Part shown: in pieces, positions 25,601 to 36,968 of the stretch
Position numbering within the stretch: the stretch's first letter is position 1
Layout: every line of letters begins with the position of its first letter
NCBI GenBank assembly: GCA_030386875.1
Contig: CM059570.1
Span: 36,509,422-36,573,421, forward strand
Reading direction: 5' to 3'
Length of the DNA: 64,000 bases
Origin: Morinoia aosen
Taxonomy: Eukaryota > Arthropoda > Malacostraca > Amphipoda > Talitridae
Program-made: the position numbers and the translations under genes
Notes under the pieces: generated by a model
The model's database searches: none
Told to the model about the DNA's origin: nothing
Seen by the model: the letters and a program-made list of their open reading frames with translations, nothing else

Positions 25601-28600
25601 GAAATCTTATCAAATATTTTTCCACGTGTTGTAGTTCAACTTACGTAAAAAATAGAGTAAATACATTGAGTTTCCCTGTACGTTTTTGATGTCTTCGTTG
25701 TTCTCACCAGGCAAGCGCTACGACATCGACGACCCAGACTGCATTCACTACAACGAGCAGACCGAGGGCATGCTGGAGGTCATGCAAACTAAAATGTTCC
25801 TGTTGGATATTTTTCCAGTCCTACACAAAATATTACCTTCGTTCATCCAAAATAAATTTATGAAAATTGATAAAGGGAAGAAGCATATTGCTGCACTGCA
25901 TGAAATGTCAGAAGTAAGTGATGTCTGCGAAAATTTGTTTAGCGGCCGTCAGTGTCAGTAAAATTTAAGGGATCGTATTCTCGTTGTCTGTCAAGAACTT
26001 TCGGGACAAAATTTATTTCGTTGATCTGAGGAATGAGACAATTCAAAATAATTTAAATGGCATTTGCCCCGAAAAGTTGACAATGAGTTCAGAAAGTCGT
26101 CTCGTTTATATTTCCCACAGTCACTTCGGGCATGGTCTGGAGACTTTCATGTTATGGAAAAATTGAAACGCATTCCTAAGGAATATCATTACATAATAGC
26201 TTCTCCTCTAAAATTCGTTAACTTAGTTCAATAATGGGTATATCATGTACATTTAAAAAATACAGTTACTTGTAAAACGCTCTAAAACGCTCATTACTAA
26301 TTGTAATGATTAAACTTTTCATCACTCGTTATTCGTTCGCTCAGAATAAATATTTGATGATTTTTGAGTCAGGATCATTATCGCCACAATCGCTAAAATC
26401 CTAATAATTCTGCATTCAGCGCGTCATCCGAGCTCACATGAAGGCCCTGGACCCGCACAACCCCAGGGACCTCATCGACCAGTACATCTTGCAGTACGGA
26501 GACTCGGGCTCGGGTTACGCCTTGAAAGATGAGGATGGTACTTGATTAAGGACATAATTTCTTGAAAAGTGTCTTTGGTAAACTTACGTAACTTTCTCGG
26601 GACGAAGCTTTCCCCTGTTGGCTAAACGGATGTATTTCTTCCTCTTCAGATGAGCTTCGAGAACGGTGACGTTTAGCACTATTGTGATGGATGCGTTTCT
26701 TAAACCTGTGACACGCTTGTGCAGAAATTGTTCCTCGAGCCTTCAAAAAACAAGAGATCACTACACGCGTTACTCTCTTGTAGATTTTACATGATAATTC
26801 AAATGATACATTCCAGTCACAGAATTATATCGAAGTTTACCATTTGGAGTAGAATAAGCATACTTCTGTGGTTCTAAACATTGTCATTCAAGACACTGGA
26901 AGTAATATTAAATTCTACTAGGCTGTAGTTTCCTTTTCTTTAGATAGATGCGTTATTTCGAGTATTTATTCCTATTTTTACTTTGGAACTGAAAGTGTCC
27001 CTTCGAAGAGATTAATATCTCACAATTTATTTCTTTCGCGTTTTTTCCAGATGTCCGCATGTACTTTTAAAATTTTTTGAATAAATATTTATGAACAACT
27101 GTGGGTGAATATATGTCTCCTGTGGTGAACATTTATGAACATATATCGCTATAGAGGAAAAATATAAAAATCTAAATTTGTTTAAAAGTAGGAGAAAATC
27201 AAATTACTCATGGTTTATTTCCAGCGAAAGCAATACGACTAAATCTAAATAAAATAATCAACATTTCTCTGAAAATTCAAGCATAATTTTCCATGCAATC
27301 TGAGGCATAACAATAGCTATGAAAGTTCACTGGGTGTCTTCCTATCTTATATTAGGAATGTTCAAAACTATGGCCTTCTGAATTGGGAAGCCAATTTAAT
27401 GGTAATTCTAAAAAGTTTGAACTCGTACAAGTCACGTGCATTTAAACGAGCGTTTAAGGAAACCAAAAATTTTCTCTAAAATTGTATTTTATGTAGAAGA
27501 ACGAGTTCATATTAATACCTTCGCTAGGGCAGTGTGTAGCTGTAACAGGATAAATATATGCGATTTAAATTCCGTTGTAAAAATACTAGCCTAGAGAACG
27601 GCTCCTCTTTTCTCATAACTTCTTGGCTTGGTTGTCAAGTATCTTTGTACAGGTAATAAACTTCCTCGAATCATATGATACTCTTTGTTAATGCACATTC
27701 CGATCTAATTCTTTAGTAAATTAAATCAAATTATGACTCGTTTCTCTTCATCGTATGCATATATGTAAAACCTTCTTATCTGAAAACTTTTTGTGCATGT
27801 GAGGTCTCAAGCAGTGACAAACGTACAAAAATTTGGGTATTTCAACTGCGACATTTTATCGAATGTTGGGCACAAACGTTCAGAAAACAAAAATATTAGT
27901 TACCTAAAAAATTAAAAACATCGAATAGTCCTATAATGTTCCTATAGAATTTCGTGATGCTTATGCATTTCAGTGTAATATATTTCAATTTGAATTCTCC
28001 AGTGAAAAATTTGACAATCGTCATGACGGACATGTTTAACGCCGGGTCCGAAACAACCTCCACCACTCTCCGCTGGATGATATTGTACATGGCCACCCAT
28101 CCTGAGGTGAGTTAAGCATTAGAAATAATGTATTGATTAAATTAATGGTTTTGAAAAGTTGAAATTTTGAAAGGCACAAAAAAATTTTCTGGAAAAAGTG
28201 ACTAAATTTTTACTAAATTCCTGAACCCATGCACGGCGCCTGTTCAACCTGTATGAGCTTCCATTGCAAGTTTCGAAAATTTATGCTTGAGAAATTTTGT
28301 CGTAGGTGTATGTATATCCATTCATCTTTATCCTATGAAGCTTAAGGCAGTTTAATTAAGTTTGGTTTCATGACAATATCAAAATACGATTCATTATGAA
28401 ATTAATCAAACATTCAAGCAACTTTTAAAAATATTTTCTGCTCACGATGCTAGTTTTTCAAACAGCATTCATTTCGAAAAGTCCAAATCTGAAGAGTTTT
28501 CTTAGGAAATTAATCTTCATGTTTTATCAAGTCGGCTACGAAGCAAATGTAGTTTATTAGATTTACAAGCGGTACTTGATTGCAGCTATGCTTTATATAT

Positions 28601-31600
28601 CATCATCCTTCCTCATGTGACATCATTTATTTCTCTCGCCCGAGCTAACTTAACCTCAAAATTATTTTCATCTTGTAACCTACGAGCGTATACGAGTACT
28701 GCACAGCTCATGGTTCATTTGTTATGAACTTTTTTTATAAGTAAAAATTACATTAGGATTTCTAACGATCTTCCCGTAATTCATTGAAATCTCAACTTTC
28801 ACTATTCACCTTGGCTATGAATATCTCATTTATTTGTTCTTAAAAGTGTAATTCAGTATGCATAAATTTGAAAACTAGTAATCTATAACCTATTTTCAGA
28901 TCCAGGCAAAGGTGCAGAAATGCTTGGACGAAGTTGTCCCCAGAAGTCGGCTACCAGGACTTGGGGACAGGAGCCAGTGAGTTTGTGTTTTTCAATCCGT
29001 GCGTTTGTATAGCTTGACGACCGTGTCATTGATTCATCCCGCCAACTCCACAACCTGTGGAACAAATACCAGAACTTTCAAGCATTCATAACCTCCAGCC
29101 ATTGCCACCCCTCCCCGGATCCCTATTATCCGCGCGGTCTCTTCCATCCATATGACATATCGCGGGACCGCAAGATTTACACGAGGATGATATCAGTATT
29201 TATAGTCGCTCAAAATCCTACCATTAGGTCTTCCTCCAGACTTGTTTTGTTCAATAAATTCCCAGTAAGGCGCTCAAATAGGGGTTGTCTAATTTGATAA
29301 ATCAATTAATTAATACGAGTATAGTTTTTAGACAATTAACTGTACTGCTGCATTACTGCTAATGCTGACTGTAGTTACATAATATTAGTTCAGATCCTAC
29401 GCTCCATATACCTCAGGGCTTGCTTGGGACTGAGTATGTTTAACTAAGGTGTAGCTGCCGTATTATCGTACGAATGTGGCAAATCTCCGAACGTAACCCT
29501 TGAGACCTTGGACCAAATGCTATATTGTGGGGAACTTGATAATTAACATATTTAAATCACGAAAATTGTATTATCTATCTCTAGGTAAGTTCAAGTTCGT
29601 TAACGCAAGAAGGATAACCGTGTTTGGTAGATGCCATACTTCGAAATTCCACCATAATTGTGAGAATATGGATGTGTTAACTTAATGATATTTCCTGAAA
29701 AGTTAGAAATTTGTTAAGAAAAACTTGGAGGTCTCAGCATTTACGAAGTGGGAAAGGCAGCTCTTTACACAGCCCATGGAAGAAAAGAAAATTGATCATT
29801 AAAGTAGAAAAGCACCGAATCGCATTAGTGGGGATTGCGATTACTAATTCTACTACCTGTTGTGGCGGTTGAAAAACTAACAGTTGACGTAGTCCTGGTT
29901 AACCATCGGAAGATTCAAAACGAAACTGAATATTCGATACCGTAATTCACCGCTGAAAAAAATTATAATTTTTTTTTAAATTTTGTTTAACGGTCAAACA
30001 TATTTTACATTTTCAAGGAAAGTTAAGAAACATATTAGATGAAGTAAAATTCATCAAGAAGCTCATTTTTTGCCATGGCGTGACTGAGTTGTATCATCGT
30101 GAAGCGCTACTGCTGGTAACGAGAATCAAGAAAACGAAGCTTTTCGCATTGCGCTTTACGCGATGAGACGCGGCAGCGGCGTTGTGACACTTTAGGAAAT
30201 CTAAGAAAAATGATTTATCAGTTCCTCAATTCAACAATCAGCAAAATCTATTAAGTTAGTCACAGTTAACACCTAAACAGCGTTGCGTGGTGAGTTTACG
30301 TTGCGTTTTGTTAGGTTGGAAGGAGCAGAAGTGATAAGCCGTCATAACGGCTTGTCTCATTTTTTCCTAGGGATGTAGTGAGCTAATAATTGCGCAGAAA
30401 CAATTCAATTTGTTTGCCATACTCTGATTCAAAGAAAGGTAGTAAAATAACTGGAAAATATATTAATTGATAGTATAACGTAACTGAGCAATGTACCTAG
30501 TGGTGCACTTGCAGTACATACAAATACCCAGTTAACGCGTTAAACTGGGTGTGACTCTTCCTTCTTTGACTTCGTTTCAGTGTTCTTTTGTAGAACATCT
30601 GGCTGCTGCAGGAATCGAATTATACAAACTAGAATATTTTGCTGCTGCAGGCATCAAATTTTACAAGTTCAATTTGCATGAAAAAGTTACTCTGCTTCTG
30701 TCATTTTCGTCATTGAAAGTCATTCCGAAGGACGACTGCTAAATATTTATTCTTTTTATTCGTCAGTCAAAATGATTAATTACTAATTAATACTCTAATT
30801 TCCTTCTGAAAAAATTTGCTATTAAATTTTGTGTTGCCTTTGACTTTGGGTAAAGATTTTTCGTTACATTTAACTTCGATTTTCATCATTCTCTCTTATT
30901 GCATATTAAAAAACCACCACATTTCCCAATTTTACTTAAAAATCGTATGTTTTCTCTGAATATAACATAGACCTCATGTTTAACCAGAATGATGAAATTT
31001 CATCTCCGTGAAATAGAAATTGTTCGCTCAGAAGCCTTCGCTGTACTTTGGAATTTATTCGTATTTTAACGGAAAATAGGCTTTAATGCAAATTTTTATC
31101 CATAAACTGCAGATTTGAATAGAACAAAATAAAGAGGATCACTTGAACATCACACATGTACCATCACACATTTACCCCATGTCCGAGAACATCATACATG
31201 TCCCATCACACATTTACCCCATGTGCGAGAACATCACACGTGCACCATCACCCGTTTACCCCACGTTCGAGAACATCATACATGTCCCATCACACATTTA
31301 CCCCATGTGCGAGAACATCACACATGCACCATCACACATTTACCCCACGTTCGAGAAGATCACACATGTACCATAAATGCGTGTGAGGTTGTTTGAAATC
31401 ACCAGTAAATGTTTGGATTTCTCAGTTAATTAAGTCCTGGCTGGTGTATCTCAAATTTAGTTCATGCAGTATTTCAATGAACACAGCTGAAAAAAGCTTG
31501 ACGTATGAAAATGTTGCTCTCACCATTATTCACGCCAAGACGAGGGAACTTTCATGAGGCTAACCCTCATGATGAGGGCTAACCCTCATGATGAGGGCTA

Positions 31601-34600
31601 ACATATGACGATGAGTGACTAATCAGTTGCAAAAAAATCATGAAGATTGATAGCGTATCGACGAATAAAAACTATACACTGGACCCGCGTCAAATTCGGC
31701 ATCAAAAATCCACACCTAGCATCAAAATACCGGACGTCTCTTCACTTAAAAGGGTCAGTTTATCCCAAGCCACTGACACGAGAATCATAACACCATCCAT
31801 TGTGTAACTATATAGATCATTCTTCTTAGATAGATTTCAATCTAGATGTACATTTCATTCGATTAGGATACAGAAGTTATTATCGCAACTATTTAATTAT
31901 ATATTTTATTCAATTGCTATTTTATCATCTTTTTATTTTATTACTATAATTATGACTTTTATATCAAATGAATAAAATTTAAATTGAATTAAATTTTAAT
32001 AAAATTTTATTATTAATAATTTTTATAATTATTCAATTATATTTTATCAACCATTGACTTTCATGTAGGTGGAGGGTAAACGCAATAAAATTACGATTTT
32101 GACAACTTGGACAGGTTACCGTACGTGGACGCGATGCTCCTGGAGACGCTGAGACTCAGCTCCCTCACACCCACTGGTGTGATGCACAGAGCTACCGCTG
32201 ACGTCTCATTTGAAGGCTACGTCATTCCTAAGGTGAGAAAGAAATTTCAAATTCTATCGTCGTATCCAAATGAGAAAGTATTTATCGTTCACATACGATT
32301 GAGGAATGATTAATTGTCTCACTTGAACTATCCATTTTTCTAAGATGTGCAGTTGCAACACAATATCTTTGCGGAGTGTGTTGTCTAAGAAGCAACGGAT
32401 CTGCCTACCCAGGCACCATTGCTTTCATTAGTCTGCCTATTTACAATAAATCTTCTATTTAGAATTCATAGCACGAGCGCTTAAAAGTCTATGTCGCTTA
32501 TCAATTAACTCATTGACGGGTTTATGGCTAACCAAACTGTTCAAAAGGAATTAGTTTCAAATATTTTCCTGAAATTTTTGATTCGTCTTCTTATTTTTAT
32601 CGCTCCTGGATCGGGTGACCTAATTAGGCACAAAATAATCATTATCTAATCTACGAAAATAAAGGTCGATGGTATGTACATAGTTCCTATTTGAGTTCTT
32701 GTTGCTGTCTACTGAGATGTGATTCAGTGACACTGATGAAAAAGTGAAAAGTGAACAGTGAGCGCTTATGAAAAAAAGACATCATTTTTGGGAAATTGAG
32801 GCTGAATATTAATCTAGAGAATGACTAAGGGGAATAATAATTGAGCAAGGTTACTATAATTGGGCATGGTTGCAAATTAAAAGACATTGTGATGCAATTA
32901 ATTTCGTTATTCGATATTTTCATTTTCCGGGACACTTGCTGTATGATTATCTCCTTTATTTGGAATCATGTTTCTGGATTATTTCATTGCGGTTGTTTCC
33001 TTACCTCGTCATCATTGTGGTCTAGTGATTCCGCTAAAAACATTTCAATAACTCACGTTTATGATCGAATGGATGCACGTAGGTGTTAACATAATGGTAG
33101 TACCGACGTAATGGCTAAATTAGATGTTGGAACCTTTCTGAACGTACGGCTGAGCACCGGTAGTTCACTTTTGTGTCAATTCGCATGCTTCAGTATCAGT
33201 GATCCTCTTTCCAGCGTCATTAAAACGCCCCGATGTTACACGAGGGAAGTTCAATGCAGTGGTTTCGAAGCTTCGTTATGCAAATGGAAATGAATTGTAT
33301 CATCTGGAAAAGTGAAAAAACGTCTGAAACACGTTTATTGTGGTTCAACTCAAATTTAATTTAGCATTCAACAGTGAAGACAGCATTTATTAAACGGGGT
33401 GTGTCCTTAGTTGGCTTTCGTCATATATTCAAAAATATTGAATCTGTGACCATGGCACTTATGCGTGACATTGCAGTATGTGAGAGCAAGCTGCCACCCA
33501 CGTCTGCGTTGCACCGCTAGAAGCGTGGTAAGATGGTGAAGTCAGGACCATGAACCTGTCACTAAAAATTAAATTTTTCTGTTAAAAAAATAGCCTAGAC
33601 CCCTCTAATTAGGTAAAATATACTATTTTTAGCTTTTAACTCGTAAGTAAACTACGCGAAGCAATTCTTCCAGCAAACTAATTGACAGATGTAAATATGA
33701 CAGCCAGATTCATTGATAGTAATTTTCTCTGGCTTCTTATGGGGCTAAGCTAAGTGATCTGAATTGAAATTTTCTATTTGCACATGATTTCTAGCAGAGA
33801 AATCACCTTTATCTCCCACCTGAATATATGGGGGAAAACACATTGAAATTATTGTTGCTAGCATGGTCAATTTGCCTTAAACTCATCTTAGCGGTCTTTT
33901 TGCTCTGCTCGACAGCAAACGTTTTAATTATTTACATAACCTCAGGACACCCTCGTCGTGGCATGTGCCAGATCTTGCCACCTGGACGACTTGCATTGGG
34001 AGAAAGCTAAAGAATTCAACCCTGATCGCTTCCTGGATGAAGAGGGCAAGCTTGCAGGGAAAAAAGACAACTTTTTGCCTTTCTCAGTGGGTGAGTAAAG
34101 AAGTCCATGTTCCGTTAATTTTGCCACTATTTCTATCGCAGCAACTATTTAATAAATTTTTAATTACACATGTAATAGTTTCTGTCTTGTCGGCTTCTTT
34201 TTTATATAACTTCTTCCATCCCTAAAAACGAAAGCACCCTTTTTTCAAATTGATGACAACGGATGCCCCTGGGCTCTGATTCAGGGTATGCTTGATTGTC
34301 GAGTTTTACTTAGGTTTTTACCGCAAACTCGATGTCGAACGCTTGGCCTGTGAAACCGCCATTATATGATAGATACGTTGACGACATTTTTTCAGGTATG
34401 AAGGAAAAGTACCAATTTTTGGCGTTTCGGTTCAGGCCTCTGTAAATTCCAATTAGTAATCTTAATGCGCCATACCAACCTGCATCGGGTAACCACAAAT
34501 TCCGATTGTGATGCTCGAAAGGTATATAAGAAAGGTGTGAAGGATCCCATGATGAAAGGAGAGAATAAGTGAGCAGTAATTTGGCTACTATTTTTTCACA

Positions 34601-36116
34601 GGTGCTGGAAGGTAAACAGTTGATGAAAATCAATTTACAGTCTCTAGGAAATGCAGTCGTTAAAAACATTTTTTTTTCAACCTACTTCACAGCCTGTAAA
34701 TTTAATACATTTTTAAATTAAGTTTACAGTGACAACAATACTACCGGGCCGCTACGCAAACGCTCGTGACATTAATATGTTCTTTGAAAATCTCACGCAT
34801 CCTAATTGTAGGGTACACGGAAAATTCAGGAAGATAGTTATGAAAGTGTGTGTTGATTCAAATGATAGTGAAACAGAGATTAAAAGTTGCATGAGGTATA
34901 AGAAAAATAAATCACTGATCTTCTTGTAAAAACAATATTTCTTGGTAGGTAACCGGTGATTTGATGAGCTACAGAAATAATAATTTGATGAAACAGAAAT
35001 AATACAGAAATAATAATTACAGAAATAATAATTTGATGAGCTACAGAAATAATAAATTAAATTGTAGCAAAAAAGTAGGGTTGAATGAAATATTTCACAT
35101 TTTTAACGGCCTGACTATAATAACTATTAATCAAAGAATTATATATATAAGGTTCCATGTTGAAATTTTTCTTACAATTATTTTATTACACGCCGCAGTT
35201 TCAAAAGATATAATGACGATCGTCATTAAAATCCTTCAAATGTTTGTGAAAAACATTCATATCATCAGCTGTCCTGCATATTGCCATACTCGAGCTTTTC
35301 ATATTGAAAATATGAACAATTCCTTTGCTCTTAAATTAAAAATAGATATGAACTTCAAATTATTGAAACAATAGTTGTCGTATATTTTAGTTTCTTATTG
35401 AGGTACTGCACGCATGTCTTTAGCAGGCGGGTGAAGAAACTTAGAACTGTGTGAGATTTGTGTGCTGATCTATGTTTTTATAAAGTTAATGTTTTGCTAT
35501 TATACTGTACGCAAATATTTCTTCGTTAAAGTCATATCATTTCAGCCTGATGGTTTAGCCAGTGACATATAAATGTTACATTTCAAATCTTGATTTTCCT
35601 TTGTTGGGATGAAATCTTTAGAGACTTAATTACAATATAAACAAGTGGAGCATTTGATCTACTTTATGCGATTGAGAAGAGAGGAATGAAGAAGCAACCA
35701 TTAAAGCAGGTTAATTATAAAGGTTATTAATTTTCGCAAGATTTCCATTCAGGATTTTAATTATAGTATCCAAACTTACCTGGTCATTCAGAACAAATGA
35801 CGTTTCCGTAGTAAATTTTCTGACATCACATACTCCGATACAGCAGTGAAAACTAATCGAAAGAACTGAGAAATTGATAAATAATACTCGGTCTCACATT
35901 TGACGCGCTTAATGACCATGTCTTTCTGCAGGTCGACGCCAGTGCCTCGGGGAGTCGTTGGCGCGCATGGAACTTTACCTTTTTGGTGCTGCCATTCTCC
36001 AGCGGTTCAAAATCGAACCGCCTGAAGGAGTAAAGCTATCGCTCGAGGTTGATCCTTCACAAATTATTGTGAGTCAACCACTGCCGTACAAAGTGGTGCT
36101 GACAGAAAGAAATTAA
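19540..36116 (+). CDS. Cytochrome P450, CYP2 clan (gene B), complete
   Basis: Eleven exons: 19540-19621, 20807-20906, 21336-21469, 23587-23808, 25711-25913, 26420-26537, 28003-28106, 28900-28976, 32115-32232, 33946-34090 and 35932-36116. Total 1488 nt, 495 residues, a normal P450 length. Landmarks: hydrophobic N-terminal anchor (about residues 5-18), proline hinge MPPGSYGLP, W115-x3-R119 (C-helix), AGSETT 300-305 (I-helix), E357-x2-R360 (K-helix), PDRF 412-415 and heme loop FSVGRRQCLG with Cys439. The family is a microsomal monooxygenase fed by NADPH-P450 reductase. The [12 protein letters not shown]-terminal block is typical of CYP2-clan enzymes; the subfamily and substrate are not determinable here. 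The start is supported by the same ATG context in gene C. AATAAA follows 46 nt after the stop. All ten introns are GT-AG; only intron 6 has a weak donor (GTACTT). Confidence 0.96.
19622..20806. other. Gene B intron 1 with diverged C/A-rich repeats
   Basis: 1185 bp. From about 19920 to 20350 it holds a pyrimidine- and A-rich series of diverged near-repeats of roughly 45-50 bp built on CATTCTAA, CACACTCGTAC and GCATCACTAATAAC. Gene C has only about one such unit in the same intron (near 50740-50880). No gene is seen. Confidence 0.5.
20807..20906 (+). CDS. Gene B exon 2
   Basis: 100 nt, acceptor TTGAAG, donor GTGAGT, phase 2. It encodes [15 protein letters not shown], the proline-rich start of the catalytic domain, through YGNIF. 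Confidence 0.94.
21336..21469 (+). CDS. Gene B exon 3
   Basis: 134 nt, acceptor TTTTCAG, donor GTGAGT, phase 1. It encodes the beta-1 strands and B-helix region ([13 protein letters not shown]) and the start of the B-C loop ([14 protein letters not shown]), which in this family contributes to SRS1. Confidence 0.94.
21470..23586. other. Gene B intron 3
   Basis: 2117 bp without recognised genes or mobile elements. It aligns in parts with gene C intron 3, and serves as the pre-insertion state for the foldback/Tc1 block there. Confidence 0.65.
23587..23808 (+). CDS. Gene B exon 4, C-helix WxxxR
   Basis: 222 nt, acceptor TTGCAG, donor GTGAGG, phase 1. It encodes [10 protein letters not shown] with W115 and R119, the heme-propionate contact motif. 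The end at GCT-A was chosen because it joins in frame to exon 5 and matches gene C. A longer open frame reads through the donor but is not supported by the gene C comparison. Confidence 0.93.
23951..25139. mobile_element. TTAA-flanked inverted-repeat element (gene B intron 4)
   Basis: The left end reads AGAGGCGGTAACGGT and the right end is its complement with one mismatch (AGAGACGGTAACGGT when reversed). Each end is preceded or followed by TTAA (23947-23950 and 25140-25143), the target duplication typical of piggyBac-type elements. Gene C intron 4 lacks the whole segment while flanking homology continues on both sides, giving an empty-site comparison. The 1.19-kb interior is AT-rich with two or three diverged copies of a roughly 185-bp unit and no transposase frame, so it is non-autonomous. 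Confidence 0.78.
25711..25913 (+). CDS. Gene B exon 5
   Basis: 203 nt, acceptor TCACCAG, donor GTAAGT, phase 0. It encodes [10 protein letters not shown] through LHEMSE, the F-G helix region. Confidence 0.94.
26420..26537 (+). CDS. Gene B exon 6
   Basis: 118 nt, acceptor GCATTCAG, weak donor GTACTT, phase 1. It encodes [18 protein letters not shown], a basic helix then PRDLID, typical before the I-helix. Retaining the following intron would add only Gly-Thr before a stop codon. Confidence 0.92.
26538..26800. other. Conserved block in gene B intron 6
   Basis: From the weak donor GTACTT onward, about 250 bp match gene C 58899-59160 with roughly 20 differences, much closer than other intron comparisons. 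On the minus strand both copies keep an open frame with shared segments [20 protein letters not shown] and [20 protein letters not shown]. It may be a splicing control element, a recently converted tract, or by coincidence an open frame; a protein role is not claimed. Confidence 0.6.
28003..28106 (+). CDS. Gene B exon 7, I-helix
   Basis: 104 nt, acceptor TCTCCAG, donor GTGAGT, phase 0. It encodes [18 protein letters not shown], containing the AGxxTT oxygen-activation motif at residues 300-305. Confidence 0.95.
28900..28976 (+). CDS. Gene B exon 8
   Basis: 77 nt, acceptor TTTTCAG, donor GTGAGT, phase 2. It encodes the J-helix segment [15 protein letters not shown]. The protein is identical to gene A exon 8. 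Confidence 0.94.
28977..30592. other. Gene B intron 8, first half
   Basis: No gene recognised. Several stretches align with gene C intron 8, for example GGTCTCAGCATTTACG at about 29730 and at about 62447. No mobile element is evident. Confidence 0.6.
30593..30670 (+). repeat. 39-bp tandem repeat, 2 copies (gene B intron 8)
   Basis: Two adjacent 39-bp units read in one open frame as [13 protein letters not shown] and [13 protein letters not shown]. Gene C has three units at the matching place. A 13-residue periodicity is kept in both genes. Confidence 0.7.
31147..31376. repeat. 42-bp minisatellite, ~5.5 units (gene B intron 8)
   Basis: Units of 42 bp based on ACATCACACATGTACCATCA then CACATTTACCCCATGTGCGAGA. 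Gene C at about 63900-63970 has a single diverged unit in otherwise matching flanks, so the array expanded after the duplication, in gene B only. Confidence 0.88.
31559..31604. repeat. 19-bp palindromic tandem repeat
   Basis: GGCTAACCCTCATGATGAGG is repeated about 2.3 times. Each unit contains CCCTCAT-G-ATGAGGG, a perfect 7-bp inverted repeat with a single central base. Confidence 0.7.
31870..32050. other. Extremely AT-rich tract before gene B exon 9
   Basis: About 180 bp made almost entirely of A and T (ATTTAAATTGAATTAAATTT and similar), ending about 65 bp before the exon 9 acceptor. It supplies no polypyrimidine tract of its own. Confidence 0.8.
32115..32232 (+). CDS. Gene B exon 9, ExxR and SRS5
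   Basis: 118 nt, acceptor GGACAG, donor GTGAGA, phase 0. It encodes LLETLRLSS (ExxR, residues 357-360) then [14 protein letters not shown], with the conserved loop proline P366. Confidence 0.95.
32233..33945. other. Gene B intron 9
   Basis: 1713 bp. No array, mobile element or gene recognised; it lacks the 30-bp array present in gene A intron 9. Confidence 0.7.
33946..34090 (+). CDS. Gene B exon 10
   Basis: 145 nt, acceptor CCTCAG, donor GTGAGT, phase 1. It encodes FNPDRFLDE (PERF-type motif) and the first half of the heme loop, PFSV. Confidence 0.94.
34091..35931. other. Gene B intron 10
   Basis: 1841 bp, without the 33-bp array of gene A intron 10. At about 34964-35057 short direct repeats of TTTGATGAGCTACAGAAATA occur. 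A short + frame near 34310-34440 contains RYVDDIF, reminiscent of a reverse transcriptase active site, but too little surrounds it to call. Confidence 0.6.
35932..36116 (+). CDS. Gene B exon 11, heme cysteine and C-terminus
   Basis: 185 nt, acceptor TCTGCAG, stop TAA at 36114-36116. It encodes [18 protein letters not shown] with Cys439 as the predicted iron ligand. Confidence 0.95.
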
Positions 36117-36161
36117 AATGTGCATCAAAATGCGTCAAAGATTGAAAAGCGATTGACAACA

Positions 36162-36167
36162 AATAAA
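36162..36167 (+). terminator. Polyadenylation signal of gene B
   Basis: A canonical AATAAA hexamer begins 46 nt after the gene B stop codon, followed by AAACT. It is the first such hexamer downstream, so a short 3' UTR is likely. Confidence 0.65.
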
Positions 36168-36757
36168 AAACTATGTTGACTCGTAAGATCCGTGGTGAGC
36201 ATCAGTTGATCAACGAAGATAACATCTCTAACGCAGAGTTACCCTAATTATCGTGTTCCTCTTCTACTTCCTAGAAAACAAAACGAAATTTCATTCGTTA
36301 TCATATGGTGTCGACTTGATCCAGGATTTTTTTCGCTTACAAACTCTAGGGTTTACGATCAATTCTTCTTGCGTCCATTGGTGTCTGGAGCATTAGCCAA
36401 TTGGAAGGGACTGGTCAACTTGCTCCAAATACTTAAACCGAAAAGTTTTTTCTCCAATTAAGTATTCATGAAGTTGAACGACAGGAAGGAAAATAGTGAT
36501 TTACACTGCTTGGGAGACGAAGTGAATAGGGCTGTCAAAATTTGTCCAAATAAGTTGAGACGTGATTATAGCATCATTGCATAATTTCCTACGAATGTTT
36601 GCAGACCTCTGCATGAGACTCTTACGAGGAGTGACTTGCCTTGAGGCTTGGGAATTGTTATGAAACGATATTTCTCATGAAACCTCACGGTTACCCAACT
36701 TTAAGCAAGTAATCATATGTGCCAAGATTGCTTTCATTGTGCTTCGATCACCTTTTT

Positions 36758-36968
36758 AGGGTGGTCGGTAGCGCGATCGATAGCATTCTGGCGCGGTGAA
36801 TTTAAGTCCTGAGTTCGAATCTCTTGAGCTCCTCGTACATTTATTTATTTGAAAAACCTTGTGGAAGCAGTAGCTTTCCGTACCAGATTCGTAACTGTTT
36901 CTGGGGGTGACTTGACTTTGAACTCTCGATACATAAGTACACAGTGATACACAGTGATACACAGTGTG
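36758..36968 (+). mobile_element. tRNA-derived SINE
   Basis: GGTGGTCGGTAGCGCGATCG resembles a tRNA 5' half with an A box, and GAGTTCGAATCTC matches a B box at the expected distance. The non-tRNA body ends in a 10-bp tail repeat (ACACAGTGAT, nearly three copies). No clear target duplication was found. It begins about 640 bp after the gene B stop. Confidence 0.6.

Noticed and set aside
34310..34669. Minus-strand 119-codon frame in gene B intron 10
   Set aside because: No domain recognised, and the plus strand of the same stretch gives the only faint similarity (RYVDDIF).
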